DNA of 42,309 bases from Chromera velia (lineage: Eukaryota; Sar; Chromeraceae), in assembly GCA_018398765.1 (NCBI GenBank), contig JAHBMJ010000169.1, positions 13,344 to 55,652 on the forward strand, read 5' to 3'. Below, piece by piece: positions 11,638 to 24,400 of the stretch. The translations under genes were made by a program, and so were the position numbers. The notes under the pieces were generated by a model. It saw only the letters and a list, made by a program, of their open reading frames with translations, was not told the DNA's origin and ran no database searches. How positions within the stretch are numbered: the first letter of the stretch is position 1; each line of letters opens with the position of its first letter.

Positions 11638-12812
11638 CTATGAAGATGAGTGCACTGCTGAATCCCCCCATCTCTCCTCTTTCGCCTGAGTGGCTTCGCA
11701 TGCCCCTAATGCATACACTTGCTGCCCATAGGTGGGCGACTTACAGCTACACTCGGATTCGTCTACACACCTTCTGAAGTTCCCATATCCCTGCCCCCAC
11801 TTCTCGCTTAACAGTCTAGCCAGCCTACACAGGAATGTGTTGGCTTCCTTGTGGAGTGTGACATCAACTAGACTTACGAGTGGGATGAAGTCGTATCTCC
11901 TGTCCCCACATGCCCCTGCGTGCTTCGTTTTCTTCTCTTGAGCTTGGGAAGAGAAAACGGCGGTCCAGGGGGTGTCGTCTTTGGAAACGGCATACGGATT
12001 GCTCACCCTTGTGTCGACATACGCCCCCCGCACCTAGAAGTCCCCTTTCAGCCCTGGACACCCCGGCACTTCCCCTTCCTCCCGGATAATGGGTTTACAA
12101 TATGGTTTACGACCATTCACTGCCCCCCTTGGGTAGGCCTCTGCTGCTAGCCTAGCCCAGGTGGCGTTGATGTCATTGTGGCGCAGGGTGATAAACCCCC
12201 CCACCTTATAATTCAGGGTATGTTCGAGGTTCCATGCGCCACTGCAGCCCTCGCATGTCTCCTTCTCCCCCCGTAGTTCAGTTTAATAGCAGATGGCTAG
12301 GGCGTCTCTGAACTCATCGGGAGTCAGATTGGCGTAGAGGAAGTTGAGAGGCGTGGCTGAGAGCCAGGCTAACTGTTTACATTGGGGTGCCTCTCTCACT
12401 TCTTTTTTCTGTCTCAGACTGTTTGTCACTCCTGGGATGGTTGCTACACTCAGTCTCTCCCATTCCTCCTGGACGGCCTGTCAGCGATGGGTTCGGTGCT
12501 GTTTGCGGGTAGCAGCGCTCTATGCTGTGTGGGCCTCTCGGTCTAGCTCCCCCCCTGTCAAGATCGCCTAGGATCGCAAGATCACCTCAGTCACCACTTT
12601 TGCTGCTGCTTTTGATATCTAAAACGCTCGACCCCCCTCTTTGTTAGGCTAGGGGATGGCCAGCCCATGCCAACGGGTTGGCAGTGCTATAACCTTTCGA
12701 AGCCATCTCTCTCTGTCACTCCTTCCCCCCCTTGACTCCCTCTTTCTCCCTTTGGTCAGAGCAGGAAGGAGTCTGTCCCTGATGGTGTCCTCCAGCAGCT
12801 CATACACTTCTC
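11638..12812 (-). pseudogene. 5'-truncated non-LTR retrotransposon, post-RT C-terminal region
   Basis: One minus-strand frame is protein-like from about 12810 to the stop at 11638 with no frameshift in some 390 codons. It contains landmarks usually found downstream of the RT domain in LINE-type proteins: LLPALT, then ALPTRWHGLAIP (the LP-R-GGLGI motif), EEWERL, FRDALAI, a CEGCSGAW zinc-type motif followed by HTLNYKVGGFITLRHND, VRGAYVDTRVSNP, and RYDFIPLVS. It is interrupted by stops whose lower coordinates are 12811 (TGA), 12649, 12619, 12568, 12520 (TAG), 12481 (TGA), 12283 (TAA) and 12034 (TAG). At 12034 the family normally has Trp after a Gly-Phe or Asp-Phe pair, which fits TGG to TAG. The frame loses sense above 12815, so the copy is 5'-truncated, as target-primed reverse transcription often leaves it. 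The RT domain itself is absent. Confidence 0.75.
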
Positions 12813-12814
12813 AT

Positions 12815-12965
12815 ATAGTACAACATAGTCACAGACTTTCATAAAGTTACAGTAACAGTATGACACAGACTTTCAAGACATAGTCCGCGCTTGCGGTACA
12901 GGCTTTCATAACATAGTCCGCGCGAGCGGCGCGGACTCGGACTTTTAAGTCAATCCGCCAGAGCG
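12815..12965. repeat. Imperfect tandem repeat with GC-rich core
   Basis: Three imperfect units of about 35-40 bases share CAGACTTTCAT/A and CATAGTCCGCGC words. The array abuts the 5' truncation point of the LINE fragment. A GC-rich core (CCGCGCTTGCGG, CCGCGCGAGCGG) alternates with AT-rich flanks. Related short words occur in the GC island at about 10030-10175. Confidence 0.5.
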
Positions 12966-13982
12966 AAATTTTTTTTAAGTAGCTTGTAGTGTCAGGGAGG
13001 TACATAGACTATTTAACTGAGTTTTATAGAACAGGAATTATAGAAAAAAAAAAAGAAACACTACTTTGATAAACAACTTCAACTTAGTTGATCAATGAAT
13101 GTCACTGAATGATCGATTCAGAATGAATCAAAAATAGTACGTGATCCAATTTAATCTTTACGTATGATAATGACGAGGATAATGATTATCAGAAAAAAAA
13201 AAATGAAGTACATTTCCTCTACAGGCGGTTGCAATATAGCGCCAAACCATCCATTTTTCCTCCCATTTTATATTTTGCTTCAACCGAGTCAATTCTGGGG
13301 ATTTTATTTCTTTCTCCCTGTTTCTCTCTCACCTGCCTTCATGCATACAGTCAGACAAACGCACACGGACACACGATGTCACACACGGCGCTCTGTCTCC
13401 AAACACATCGTTGGAAGGATCAAGTTTCATCAAGAACAGCCACACGCTTGGAGGTAGAACGAACAGACACACAAGCGGAGTGATTGACGCCCACGCAATC
13501 CAAAAGAAGGAAATGAAAGCTTCTTCGCTCGGGCGACCAAACCAATCAAGAAGAACCCAATTGAGCGGGTAAGGAAAAAGGGACGTGCTTGGAAAAGGAA
13601 GAAACGAAAGAAAAAGCAATGAAACAAATTAAGAATCGTGCTGCCTTAATTTGTAGTTCGAAAGGAGAGGAGACAAGAGCCACTGCAGCAGACAGTCGGA
13701 CAGTCACACACACGAGCGCTAGCACACGCGAGGGGGGGACGATTCAGGAAGCGGTTCCATGAAAGAGAAATCGGAAATCAATCCACCATAAATGCGTGTC
13801 AGAGAACAGTGAGTGAGTGCATACATACAGACAGTCTCTGACTGACGGTGAATGACCCACCCATAAAAAAAGAGAAACCCGACAATGAAAAGAAAATGAG
13901 TGCTTGGCAGAATCAAAAGTTCCTGAGAACAGAAAAGGCAAAACAAAGGAGCATGAAACGAACCCGCCCAAGGCAGAAGGGG

Positions 13983-14013
<31 letters not shown>

Positions 14014-17000
14014 AGGAAAGAAACACAGAAAGGAAAGCGTGAATGGATCGACGTCACAGGAAGACATGCTGACAGAAAACACGAGGAGCTTTTCTTTCGT
14101 TTTCTTTTTTGCCGGATGACAGGCAGGCTCTTTGTCCTCCTCTATCTTTCCCTCTCATGCATTTCTTTCTGTCTTCCATCTGACCGCCCTCCCATGTTCA
14201 CGCGGAGGGAGAGATACGCTTCTCTTTTTTCTCTGCTTCTCCCCTGCAGGCACCATCTCTTGCTCTAAATCCAAGGTTTGTTTCTTCTTTCTACTATGAA
14301 ATAAACACAAAAAAAGGGAAAGAGCAGTACGGACAGCCGGGTTGGTCCGGTTGAGAAAGAACGCCCCAATCTTTCGCTTCCCTTCCCTTCTCTTCCTTGC
14401 GCATTCCCGTCCCTCCTTCCTTCTGTATCATCCTCAAGCATTACGCAAACGAAATAAAGTATGGGGGGGCACTCGGTCGACCACGTTCTGTCCCTTCCTC
14501 CTGGGTCGACTGGATCAACAGAAGCGAGCAGACTTTGCCCCTCCCTGTTACCGTTGACACAATAACTGCGATAAGAGAAAGCGGGGGGGACAACCCGTTG
14601 TGTGCACCCTTTCGCCCCTTCTTTTCTTTCTCTCTCTCCTTCTCCGCTTGGATGTCAAAAGACGGTTGAGAAAGGAGCCGGAGAAGAGCGGGAAAAAAAT
14701 CCCGTCGTTGAAAAAAGAACATCAGACAGAATTTGCCGCAACACGGGCGGAGACGGAGAAAAAGAACGTCAAAAACAAAAAAACAGGCTGAAAGTGAACG
14801 ATCGGGAAATGGCCAAGGAACGAACGACGGAAAGGACCAGTTTTTTTCCTGCAAAGTGCCATGCACTCACTCATTCATACATTCATTGACTTAACCATTT
14901 TACTTTTGGCACCCATTGCGCCAATTGATTTGATTGCCAGAGACAGACAGACAGACAGGCAGACGGTTCCTTCTTGGATCGATAGGAGGACTCTGCTGAG
15001 AGCTTGACAGAAAGCCCCTGAGCAGAAGATCTTCGTTTCCCTCAAACCGGCGGATCGATCGTGCACTTTTTTCCTTCATTCATTCATTGTTTCATCCATC
15101 TATTCCATCTTCTTCTTGCTTTCATGTTTTCTGCATGCCAGGTCTTCTTCTTCTCTTGTTGCGCTACAGCCATGCCACCATCGCATCACATGCCGTCAGC
15201 AGCCGAAAAAAAGAAAGAGAAAAAGAAGTCAACGTTTTCCTTCTTCTTCCTCACTTTCTGCATGCATGCCTTTTCTTCTTCTTTGATCTATCGTACACGC
15301 GACTCCTTCTCTCCCTCTGTGTGGGTGGCGTAGGGCGGCTGAGAAGATGCACGTGGGGAGATCCGCTCGACTGCCCCGCATGTCCCCCCTCAACCACGCA
15401 AGGTGTCTGCCTAGACAGACCAACAGACAGACACCCTTTCAGTCAACCTGGACTGACCCTCTTTCTCCTGTTGCAACCAGTGAGTCAGACCCACATACAA
15501 AAAACAAACTCGACAGAGGGAAATGAGAGTTACGGGGAAACAAGCAAGCAAGGGGAATGACAAACACTCCCTTCCTCTTTCCTTTCGCACAAACCTGCTT
15601 TCTTCTTTCCAGCTGGCCTTCCTGTCTTCTCATCCTGCTGAAACAGCAGAAGGAAAGCGATGAGAGAAGCATGCACATTCTATTTCTGGTCTATTTTCTC
15701 ACACATCCCTCTTGCTTGATTGAATCATAGAGACAGGTCGTTTCATGGGCACAGACAGATTGAGTCACAGAAGAAATGAAGGACCCCATCGAAAGAAACG
15801 GCGGACGGAAACAACCGTCCGTCCACAGTGGGGGTATGCGTACAACACAGGACCACCTTTTTCCACCTTTGCTTTTTCAACTTGTTTTCTTCCTCATTCA
15901 TTCATTCATTCATTCATTCATTCTTTCATCAATGTCACAGCATCAACGCAGGAATGCACCAACCAACCAAGCAACAACAAAGCAACCGGAAGAATGGCAT
16001 CACATGACCTCCTCATCCGTCGACCTCCAGGAATGACCTGATCGATCAACGTCAATTTCAGTCGACGGCAAGAAAGGTCTTTACGTAACATCGCAAGGAA
16101 TTGAGTGTGGCTTCTTTCTTTCTCTCTTCCCTTTTTCTTTCCAACAATTAAACAAAACCCACCGACCCGTGGTTGCGTTGGGTTTGAGGCAAGGAAGGGA
16201 GGAAAAGAGTGGACCGACAAAGGAACAGAGAGACATTTGTTCACACAGGCGGTACAAGCAAGCACGGGTATGATGATTGATGGTGACAAGAAAGAAACAA
16301 AGAAAGAAAATGCCGCGAAGTTCTGCTGAGTCTGGCCAGACGAACAGAGGCGGGCCTCTATGCCCTATGCTCAATTCGATCGAGCTTCATTGAATCAGGC
16401 AGTCAGGTGACTCGTCTCTTCCCTCTGGTTCCTTCTTGCTTGCTTGCTTGTTCTCTTGCTGCCGTCTCTCCACTTCTCTTCTGACGTCAACACATGATTT
16501 AGAGAGCGGTCATCTCTCATACTGTACTCTCTCTCTCTTTCTCTTTCCTCTCTTCCCTCTGTGTGACTGTCTGTCCGTCTCTGTGTGGTCACTTAGACTG
16601 TCGACATTCTCCTGTTCTCACAGCTGCATGACTGTATGTCTTTTGATCTGGTTGCCTGGCACCTGCTCTGTAGCCTCCAACTGTCCCGATGTTCAGTTCT
16701 TTTTCCTTGATGTCAGTTCTTTTTTTTCTTTCTGTCAAACCAGAGACATGCGTGTAGAGACAAAAAGAAACACACGAGACAGGCGGCAGGCGAAAAGAGA
16801 TCAGTCCATCTCTCCTCTTCTCTTCTCCCTTCTGCGTCGGTCTGTTGTCTCTCCCTCTCTCTCTCTCTCTCTCTCCCGCAGTCCCGTCCTTTTTTTCTTT
16901 TGGACGTCTCTCTCGTTCTCTCTTTTGTCTTTCGGTTTTCTCCGCCCATTTCTCCTCACCATCCCGCCACCCTACTCTCCAGCCCGTGCCTTCAGAAAGA

Positions 17001-17609
17001 AGAATCGCCAAACGAGCCGAAGGAAAGAAGGACCAGGGGGCAGACGGAAAGGATCACACTGTCCGGCATTTCGTTTCCTCTTCCTCTTCCTCTTCTTTCA
17101 TTTAGTCACAAACAGAAAGAGACAATGCACGAAAGAAAATGCATGCACGAGCAGAGCGAGCTTCCTGCCCACTTTTTCTTTTCGAAACCTCATTTGGGGA
17201 ATCAATCACACAGACATTGAAAGAAACAAGGAACGAAAGGACGCATGCACGCATTGCACGCAAAGACTGAGGGAAGCTCTCATGAAGGCATTTAAGAACC
17301 GGACGTGCTCCTGGATAGAGAGCCGTGCTGGATCGACACTGCAGACAGACAGACAGACAGACAGACAGACAGGTGAACACAAGTACGCAGAAACATCCAG
17401 ACATACACACTTACATACGCACATATGCATGTATTGAAAAAAAAGATAGGGCAGACAGGCTGGGATGCACGCTCCAGGCAACCAGACAGACAGACATCCG
17501 GAGAGGACCGGAAGCTCTCATCCCACATGTCGCTGGTTGGCCCGGTCGCCACGCCACGGAAGCAGACGCAGCTTTCGAAGGAAAAGAAAAATACCTGCTC
17601 GGTTGCTCG
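12966..17609. other. Long intergenic stretch rich in microsatellites, no gene seen
   Basis: Neither strand holds a frame with convincing protein character; open stretches are Ser/Leu/Phe- or Arg/Lys-rich products of simple sequence. Visible arrays include GAAA at about 13982-14015, ATTC at about 15895-15922, CT at about 16850-16874, and CAGA at about 17342-17371. It lies downstream of the small minus-strand gene and could hold its 3' UTR. Confidence 0.55.
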
Positions 17610-18637
17610 TCATCCATTTCTTTTCACAGGGTCAGCAGCAGGCCTCCATCTGTCCACGAATCCATCCAACTCTCTGTAGGCGCGACAATTGCTAGAAAGG
17701 AGGAGGCAAAAATAGGAGAGGGGGGGCCAACTAGGGGAGACAAAAAGCGAAGAATTCAGGGAAGGCGCGATGGAGTTAGGAATGGAGTTGCCTGACTGAC
17801 AAGTTGAGCGAATCTCTCGGACTGTCAGACTCACTTCTTGAGTCACTGAGCCTCTGCCTTTACTCGGACACCTCAAAGTACCATGTTTTCTCTCTGCCTC
17901 CGAGAGTCACGCACAAACTATCCCGCTCTCTAACACGGTGAGACGCTCCTGCAGGACTCTGTCTCTATTTCTTCTCCCACGCACACCCCCATCGTCCGGA
18001 TCAGTCACTCACTCACTCACTGACGCATGCAAGCACTTACCAGGGCAGCCTGCGAGTCCCTTGTCCGATCCCGTGACGGTGAAGTTGGAGTTCTGCCTGG
18101 AGGGCGCGCCCAGAGAAGAAAAAAGGGACTCCGAGCTCGTCTGACGCTTGGCACCTGCGTCAGCGCCTGTGCCCGTTCCGGTGGCTGTGTAGGCGACGGA
18201 GCAGTCCCACGAGTCGCGGCGCTTCAGGTTGGGATTGCCCTTGGAACCGGTGAAGTTGCCTGCGGAGGGTTTTCAAGGGAAGTAGATTAGAGGTTTTACC
18301 TTGCTGTCCTGTTCGTCTCTCTGTTTCCTGTCAGTCCACCGGCAGCAATTGATTCTTTTGATTTTTCTCTTTAAAGCTTCGTCGTGTGCAGTCCGTGGCC
18401 TGCCTGGCAGCCAGAGAGAAGCTGGGAGGGGGAAGGACGCAAACGTTGTCGAGAGGGATACGAAGGTGCAGGGCCTTGTTTGTGTATTGGAATGGCAAAA
18501 TTCAACGTTAAAGAAAAAACAAAATAGTGGGGCACGCGAAAAAAGCCATCCCCGATACAGAGCAAAGGATAAGCCAGCGAGCATCTGCCATCCTTTTGGG
18601 TTCTCCAGTCACGCGACTTACTGAAGAAGCTGGACAT
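17610..18637 (-). CDS. Small spliced gene, function unknown
   Basis: Exon 1 (18637-18622) starts with ATG and ends at a GTAAGT donor. Exon 2 (18259-18041) follows a CTCCGCAG acceptor and ends at another GTAAGT donor; the phases match (1 base carried over). Exon 3 starts at 17948 after CCTGCAG. The protein begins MSSFFSNFTGSKGNPN and is Ser/Thr/Gly-rich, with DSWDCSVAYTATG and, in exon 3, SLCVTLGGREKTWYFE. The end is ambiguous. Exon 3 can run to TAA at 17860, giving 107 residues, or splice at a weak donor just after TWYFE to an exon near 17673-17610 that encodes LDGFVDRWRPAADPVKRNG before TGA. I favour the second because the joined text reads like one protein, but the donor is poor. No family is recognised. 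Confidence 0.6.
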
Positions 18638-19084
18638 GTTGCTTGAAGGACTGTGTGTGAAGTTGGAGGAGTTGGTTGTTGTCGAGAGTGCAGGAGTGAG
18701 AACTTAGCGAACTCGGTTTCTTTTCTTTTCACGTCACGGGGCTCGAAGGAGCAACGAGAGCCAGAAGGGAGCTTAGAGAAGGATTTTGAAGACAAGTCGG
18801 CGCACTTTGCCCTCTTTACATCTTGGAACTTGAAGAGGTCATTTCGGGAACGTCGCGTATACGGAGACTCAAACGGAAAATTGAATTTCTGACAAAATTG
18901 TCTGCTGCATATATATGCGGCGGCGCGCTTGCGGAGTGCATGGCGCGGCGCGCGCCGCCGCGCTCCGCGGTGCTCCGCCCGTCGCCATCCACTAACTTCA
19001 ATCTGTATCTGCATGGTCGAATTAATTCGTTTTTTTTTCTTTTTCTTGCTTAATTGGTTGTCTCGATCGATCATGCAACGATCG

Positions 19085-19121
<37 letters not shown>

Positions 19122-19393
19122 CAAGAGAGAGTCGCGTGATCTTCATGGGCCTTTCTGGTAATTTGTGTCTGCTTCGATTGAGGCAGACGCACAGAAACCT
19201 CGAGAATTCTGGTACAGTCTCCACAGTGACGCATGCGCCCAAACCAGTAAGAAAAACATGAGACAAACACAGCGTTGAACTTATATACGAACAGCTTGGC
19301 CCTTGGTATGTACGTTCAACGAAGCAATCAGAGCAGCCTTTTCCTAATTTGATTGTCTTGCGAACGGAAGCCTGTTTGCAGCAATTCAGCAGC
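18638..19393. promoter_or_regulatory. Divergent intergenic region between the minus-strand gene and the LRR gene
   Basis: The two ATGs (18637 on minus, 19394 on plus) point away from each other across 756 bp. The region holds a 12-base palindrome GCATATATATGC (18907-18918), immediately followed by a GC-rich stem: GGCGGCGCGC (18919-18928) pairs with GCGCGCCGCC (18950-18959). A TATATA core beside a GC island would suit a shared promoter, but there is no direct evidence for transcription start sites. An AT/GT microsatellite lies at 19085-19121. Confidence 0.4.
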
Positions 19394-21036
19394 ATGGCTT
19401 CTTCCCTCACTGGACTACCGAAGAGGAGGAGGGACCGCACGCCTGCATGCGGGAGAGGAGGTTTGAGAGAGAAGCATCTGAAGGAGAAGGAGCTCAACGT
19501 CAATGCGTCCAGACTGAGACTGGGGCCTCTTCTCACGTCAGTAAGCAGCTGTTCTGCAGAAACAGTGAGTGAGTGAGTGAGTGAGTGCACATGCGAGCCT
19601 GCCTCCCGGGAGCGACTGCATGTCTCACACACTGAGAGCAAGAAATGCACGGGACGGTGCGAGAGTGGTCATCTCATCTCGTTTCCCTCCTCTCCTTCAA
19701 TCTCTTTTGGTCTTTCTTTAATGCATTTTACCAGCGTGTCCTGTCATACTGTCATATCTCTGTTTCCGAGCGTCCCCCTGTCCGCCTGTCATCATGCACG
19801 TCAGTGAGAACAGATTGCTCAGAGTCGCTCTGTCCATCACTTTATTAATATATATCATTCAATGAATCAATGAATACCATGCTTCAGTGAATGGTTCATT
19901 CACCCGCCCGATCGAGCAGTAGCAGTCAGTGCATGCGTGCGTGGGTGGGTAAGTTGCTCTTCCTGTCGGTCTGTGCACACATTTATCACTGCACATTCGC
20001 CTTTTGTCTCTCCGGGACGGCCCCGAGGGAACATGATGAAAACTCCTCACATGCACACGTTTCTTTCTTTTCTCAAAGTACCTGTTTCGCAGCGATCACT
20101 GCAAGTCGCCTTGTATGAGAGCTACGTGGAGAAAAGCTGCGAAGTAGAAATACCCTGTCTACCGACCTACAAATCGCTATCTTTCCCGCTTCCTATGACT
20201 GTAGCAAGCTTATTTGTACAACATGATAGAATTTTAATGCGCAAATGGCCGGTCTGATCTCTCTTTGTCTCTGTCTCTGTCTCACCTGACTGATTGACTA
20301 CAGTTTCGCAAAGCTCCGGGAGAAGGATCACCTGTGGGAGATTCTCTTTTCTCTCCGCTGCGTATCCCTCAACCTGTCTGGCAATGAGATCAAGGAGGTC
20401 AACCTGTCGGGGTGCTCGGCGGATTCCGTTTTCACGAAGGTGGGGCATGCAGAGGGGGCGCAGTGAAGGAGTGACAGTTGGAGGGAAACAATAGTGCTAA
20501 AGAGGAGAACAACTTTTAAAGGCAAAATGGTCTGAGAGTTCTGTGTGGAGCACAGAGGAAGGCTGAGCACTGACGATCCTGACAAGAAATCATGCCGGCA
20601 AAAACACAGAAGTTCTGCGAGGATCGCAGGAATCCGGGGGGGGGGGGTTCCTTTTCTTTTTTTTTCCTTTATTCTCGCATGCTTTCTGTTCTTCTTCTTC
20701 TTCTTCTTCTTCTTCTTCTTCTTCTTCTTCTTCTTCTTCTTCGTCCTTCCACACCCGGCAGTAAAGTTTCCGAAACTGTAGAGAGAGAGGTCCAGTTTTT
20801 TATTTTTCTTCTTTTGAGTTTCCTTTCGGTTTCTCTTCATGTCAACAAGTGAGACAACGTGCTTGCAGGTGCGGACATACGACCTCTCCTTCAACCGCCT
20901 ATCGACATTCGACGGAAAACTCCATCCAGGTTTTGGCTCTGTGCTGAAGCTTGACCTCTCGAACAACTGTCTGAGGAGCGTCAAAAACCTGCATCTTCTC
21001 GGCAGTTTAGAGGTCGGCTTGACATTTTTCGTTGAT

Positions 21037-21102
<66 letters not shown>

Positions 21103-21376
21103 CAGAATGTGCCCACGAAGGAATTAACAAGTGCGTCAGAAGCCACGCACCTAGAAGTGTCCATATAGGTCAGTAGAAAGGGGCCGACCTCAAAATGGAA
21201 AAACACAAAGAGAGGGCGGATCATTAGGGGGGGAAAGCGTCCTTCTGTGTGTGTGCTGTCAACATGCAGACCAGCACGACTCAACTAAGAAACAATGTCT
21301 GTGTATCGCGCTTCAGTCACACAGTAGGGCCCCTGTTTACAGGTTCCTTTTCCTTTGGGCTTGACTTTATGACTCT

Positions 21377-21454
<78 letters not shown>

Positions 21455-24400
21455 ACAGGACGTGTCCCTTCGAAAAAATCATCTGACAGACCTCTCGGGA
21501 CTCCGGCATGAGGGAGTGGCCACGTCTCTCCGAAGGTGGGGGGGGACGCAGGGGCAAGAGAGAGGAAGGGATCGAATGTCTCTGGTTCTTTCTTTCAATG
21601 TAGGTTTTCTCGTTGGTTCTTTTTGATTCTCCTGCCACGTGTTTCCTCATTCAACCTTTTCTCTTTCTTCGCCCTCTTCTTGCACCACGCGGCACTCCAA
21701 CCTGCATGGACGCGTTATTCGGCACAAACTGCACAAAATGATTTTCTCTCCCTTCCTTCTCGTCCTGCTTTGCCTCTTTCTCCCCTCTCCTCCCCTCCGC
21801 TCCCGACCCGTGTCCATCTCTCCATCTTTGCATGCCTCTTTTTGTCTCTTCGGTTAATTGTTTCTGCAGAGTCGATGTGTCCTTCAACTGCATCAAAGGT
21901 CCGTCTGTCTGTCTATCTTTCTCCCCAACTCTTTGCCAGTGTACGTAGTTGAAAGGGAAGGAAAAGGAACGAAATCAGTCGTGCGTCGTTTTCGGTGGTT
22001 TGTTTCTGACAGTGCGCGACTCAGGCGCGCTTCTCCCTCCCCTTCTCTGTTCTGCTCTCCCCTGTTGTCTCCCTTTGTATTCATCCCCTTTTGCCTCAAT
22101 GCAGCTGCAAATCATTTTTATACTTTACGTGCGGGGTTGACAGATGAATGCCGTCACTCAGAGAGACAGGCCGAGACATAGAGAGAAGAATTCCCCACTC
22201 TCACAAGATCAAACAGAGATGAGACGACGCATCCACAGGAGGGAGAATGAACGCAGCGAAGTGAGTGCAGTGCTTTGCAAACGTAGGACCGTTTTGGGGC
22301 CAGTCGTACTTGTGGTTTTGTGACACGCTTGCTCACTGAGTGACATCCATTTATTTTCTGGTTGACTGACTGCAGGACTCTCGGGATATGCGGAGGTCAC
22401 AAAGATGGTCAGTCAAGCGTCTATCTGCTCTGAAGAACAGTGATGCATGGGGACGAGTCGTGTGTGGGGGTCGGATAGGGATCAGAGCGTACAATCATCC
22501 ATCAATAGATCGAGACTTAACGAATTGTCGTCTTGAAATTAACGGTGTGTGACGCAAGAGACGGAGGACAGATGATTGAACGGTTTGGAGGCCGGAAGGT
22601 GCAGTGAAAGACAGATCAATTGGGAATGTGAAATCCTCTCTCAGGTGCCCCCTTTTTTTCTGTCTGGCTCTCAACCCGTCTACCCTGCTTGTGTGCGTTC
22701 AGACAAAGCTTCATCACATTGTCGTCGAAGAGGGCTACCCTATGCTGGACTGGCGCGTTCTGTCATTCCTCCTTCTCTCAGCCCCCTCTCTTGAAGAAGT
22801 GAACGGGGAACGTGTGACCGCAGAGAAGAGGGAGAATGTGAGGGAGAGGGTGTCGTCGTCTTCCTCCGAGGCGGGCAGACAGATTCTGTTGTTTGTGCGG
22901 GACTGCATCTCCGCAATGTCTTCCAATTCCCCCAAACTCGTAGACAGTCTGCAAGAATACGACCCCCTTTTTTCTGTGCACAACAAACTCAGTCTGGTTC
23001 TCAATGAGAGACCCTGGTTGGTCAACTCGAGGGAATACGCGGCGTACAAAAAGACTGCGACTGCACACCCACTGGATGTAAGAACGTTCTCCCCTGTCAG
23101 ACTCCGGCATGGGGAGAGTAGAGCTCCGTTTCCGTTTCTGTCCGGATGGAGGGCGGATTTGGAGGAAGTCCAAGAACTTCCTGAGACAGAGCAGCAAAGG
23201 GAGAGGGAGAGAAGGGCAAGAGAGGAGGCGGAAGCTCTGGAGAGAGCCGAAAGAGAGAGGCTGGAGGAGATAGAGAGGGAGGAAAGAATCAAGAAAGAAC
23301 AAGAAGAAAATGAGAGGAGACAAAAATTGGCAAGAAAACCTTCAGCATTGGCAGGGACGCGACAGCGCTCTCTGAACGCAAATGGATCTCAGGGCAAGGG
23401 CTCTGTTCGCATTCAAGCCGTACGGTCTTCCACATTGGGAGGGCTGACAGATTCAGCCGCCCCCCGCACTTCCCGCAGTGCCTCCACTCTCGCTGCCCTC
23501 TTGCAACCCGATGATCCCCCCCTCTCTGTAGCAGAGGAACACAATCAGCAAGAGAGCACCAGAGCTGTGAGGAGACAGCCCAGTCGGGCAAGCACCACCT
23601 TGACCTTGGGAAAAGACGCACAAGAGTCTTCCCCTCAGGTAAGGTCTGTGCGTGCACTGTCAATCAGCCGACGTCCATCCCAGAGTTCCATCAAATCTTC
23701 AACAAACAGACAACCGTCCATGAGCCAGCCAGGGGGGGAAGAAAAGAATGGAAGGGACCAGGAAAGGCCATGGAAAGAAAACATGGCTGCGGACTTTTAC
23801 GGAAAGGACAAACCTTCCCCCAAAGGAACAACCGCGAAGGCGAGAAACAATAGATACCGATCCATGCCTGCGCTCTTTGGACAGCAGAACCCCTTTCCCC
23901 CACAGAGCATTCAGGAGAGACCCGAGGAGACCTCCAGCCCTGGTGCCAGCCCTCTAGGAGGACCCTCCTCCTCCCCCCCCCTCCCTGCAAACATGAAGCA
24001 AACAGGCTTAGCCTCTGCCCCTTATGCTTCGTCAGCGAAGCGCCACACCGTTGCTGCAGTTACCGCATCACGCAACCCGTCCTTTTGCCACATGCCCTCC
24101 GGAATCCCTGGAGATACAAACAATCCTGTAGGCTTCGGTGGTGAGGCAGATGGCGCATCTCAGCGTCACCAAATAGACCAAAAGGATCCCCTCTCCTTCG
24201 CCTTCTTCCCCCCCTCCCGGAAAAACTCCACGGCAGCGAGACCCGCCCCCCCCCCCTTTAGAAAGCCCTCACTCGCCAACTCAGCCGTCCACTTTAATGA
24301 AGTGGCAGAAGAAGAAAGAGGAGAGAAACAGAAAGACGAGGCTGCTGCACAGGAAGCCAGCCGACGTCTTTCTACGATGTCATCTAGATCCAGAACCTTC

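Noticed and set aside
16436-17437. 333-codon plus-strand open frame
   Set aside because: Ser/Leu/Phe-rich translation of CT, TTC and CAGA simple sequence; no start context, domain or splice support.
18508-19650. 380-codon minus-strand open frame
   Set aside because: It crosses the true first exon of the small minus-strand gene in a different phase, includes simple AT/GT repeat translation, and has no coherent domain character.
20328-21284. 318-codon minus-strand frame overlapping LRR exons
   Set aside because: Contains a poly-Lys run from the TTC repeat and antisense of real exons; a shadow.
22604-22702. Upstream extension of the last LRR exon to an ATG at 22604
   Set aside because: The 33 codons before 22703 lie upstream of a CAG acceptor and do not continue the LRR text, whereas exon 7 joins in phase at 22703.
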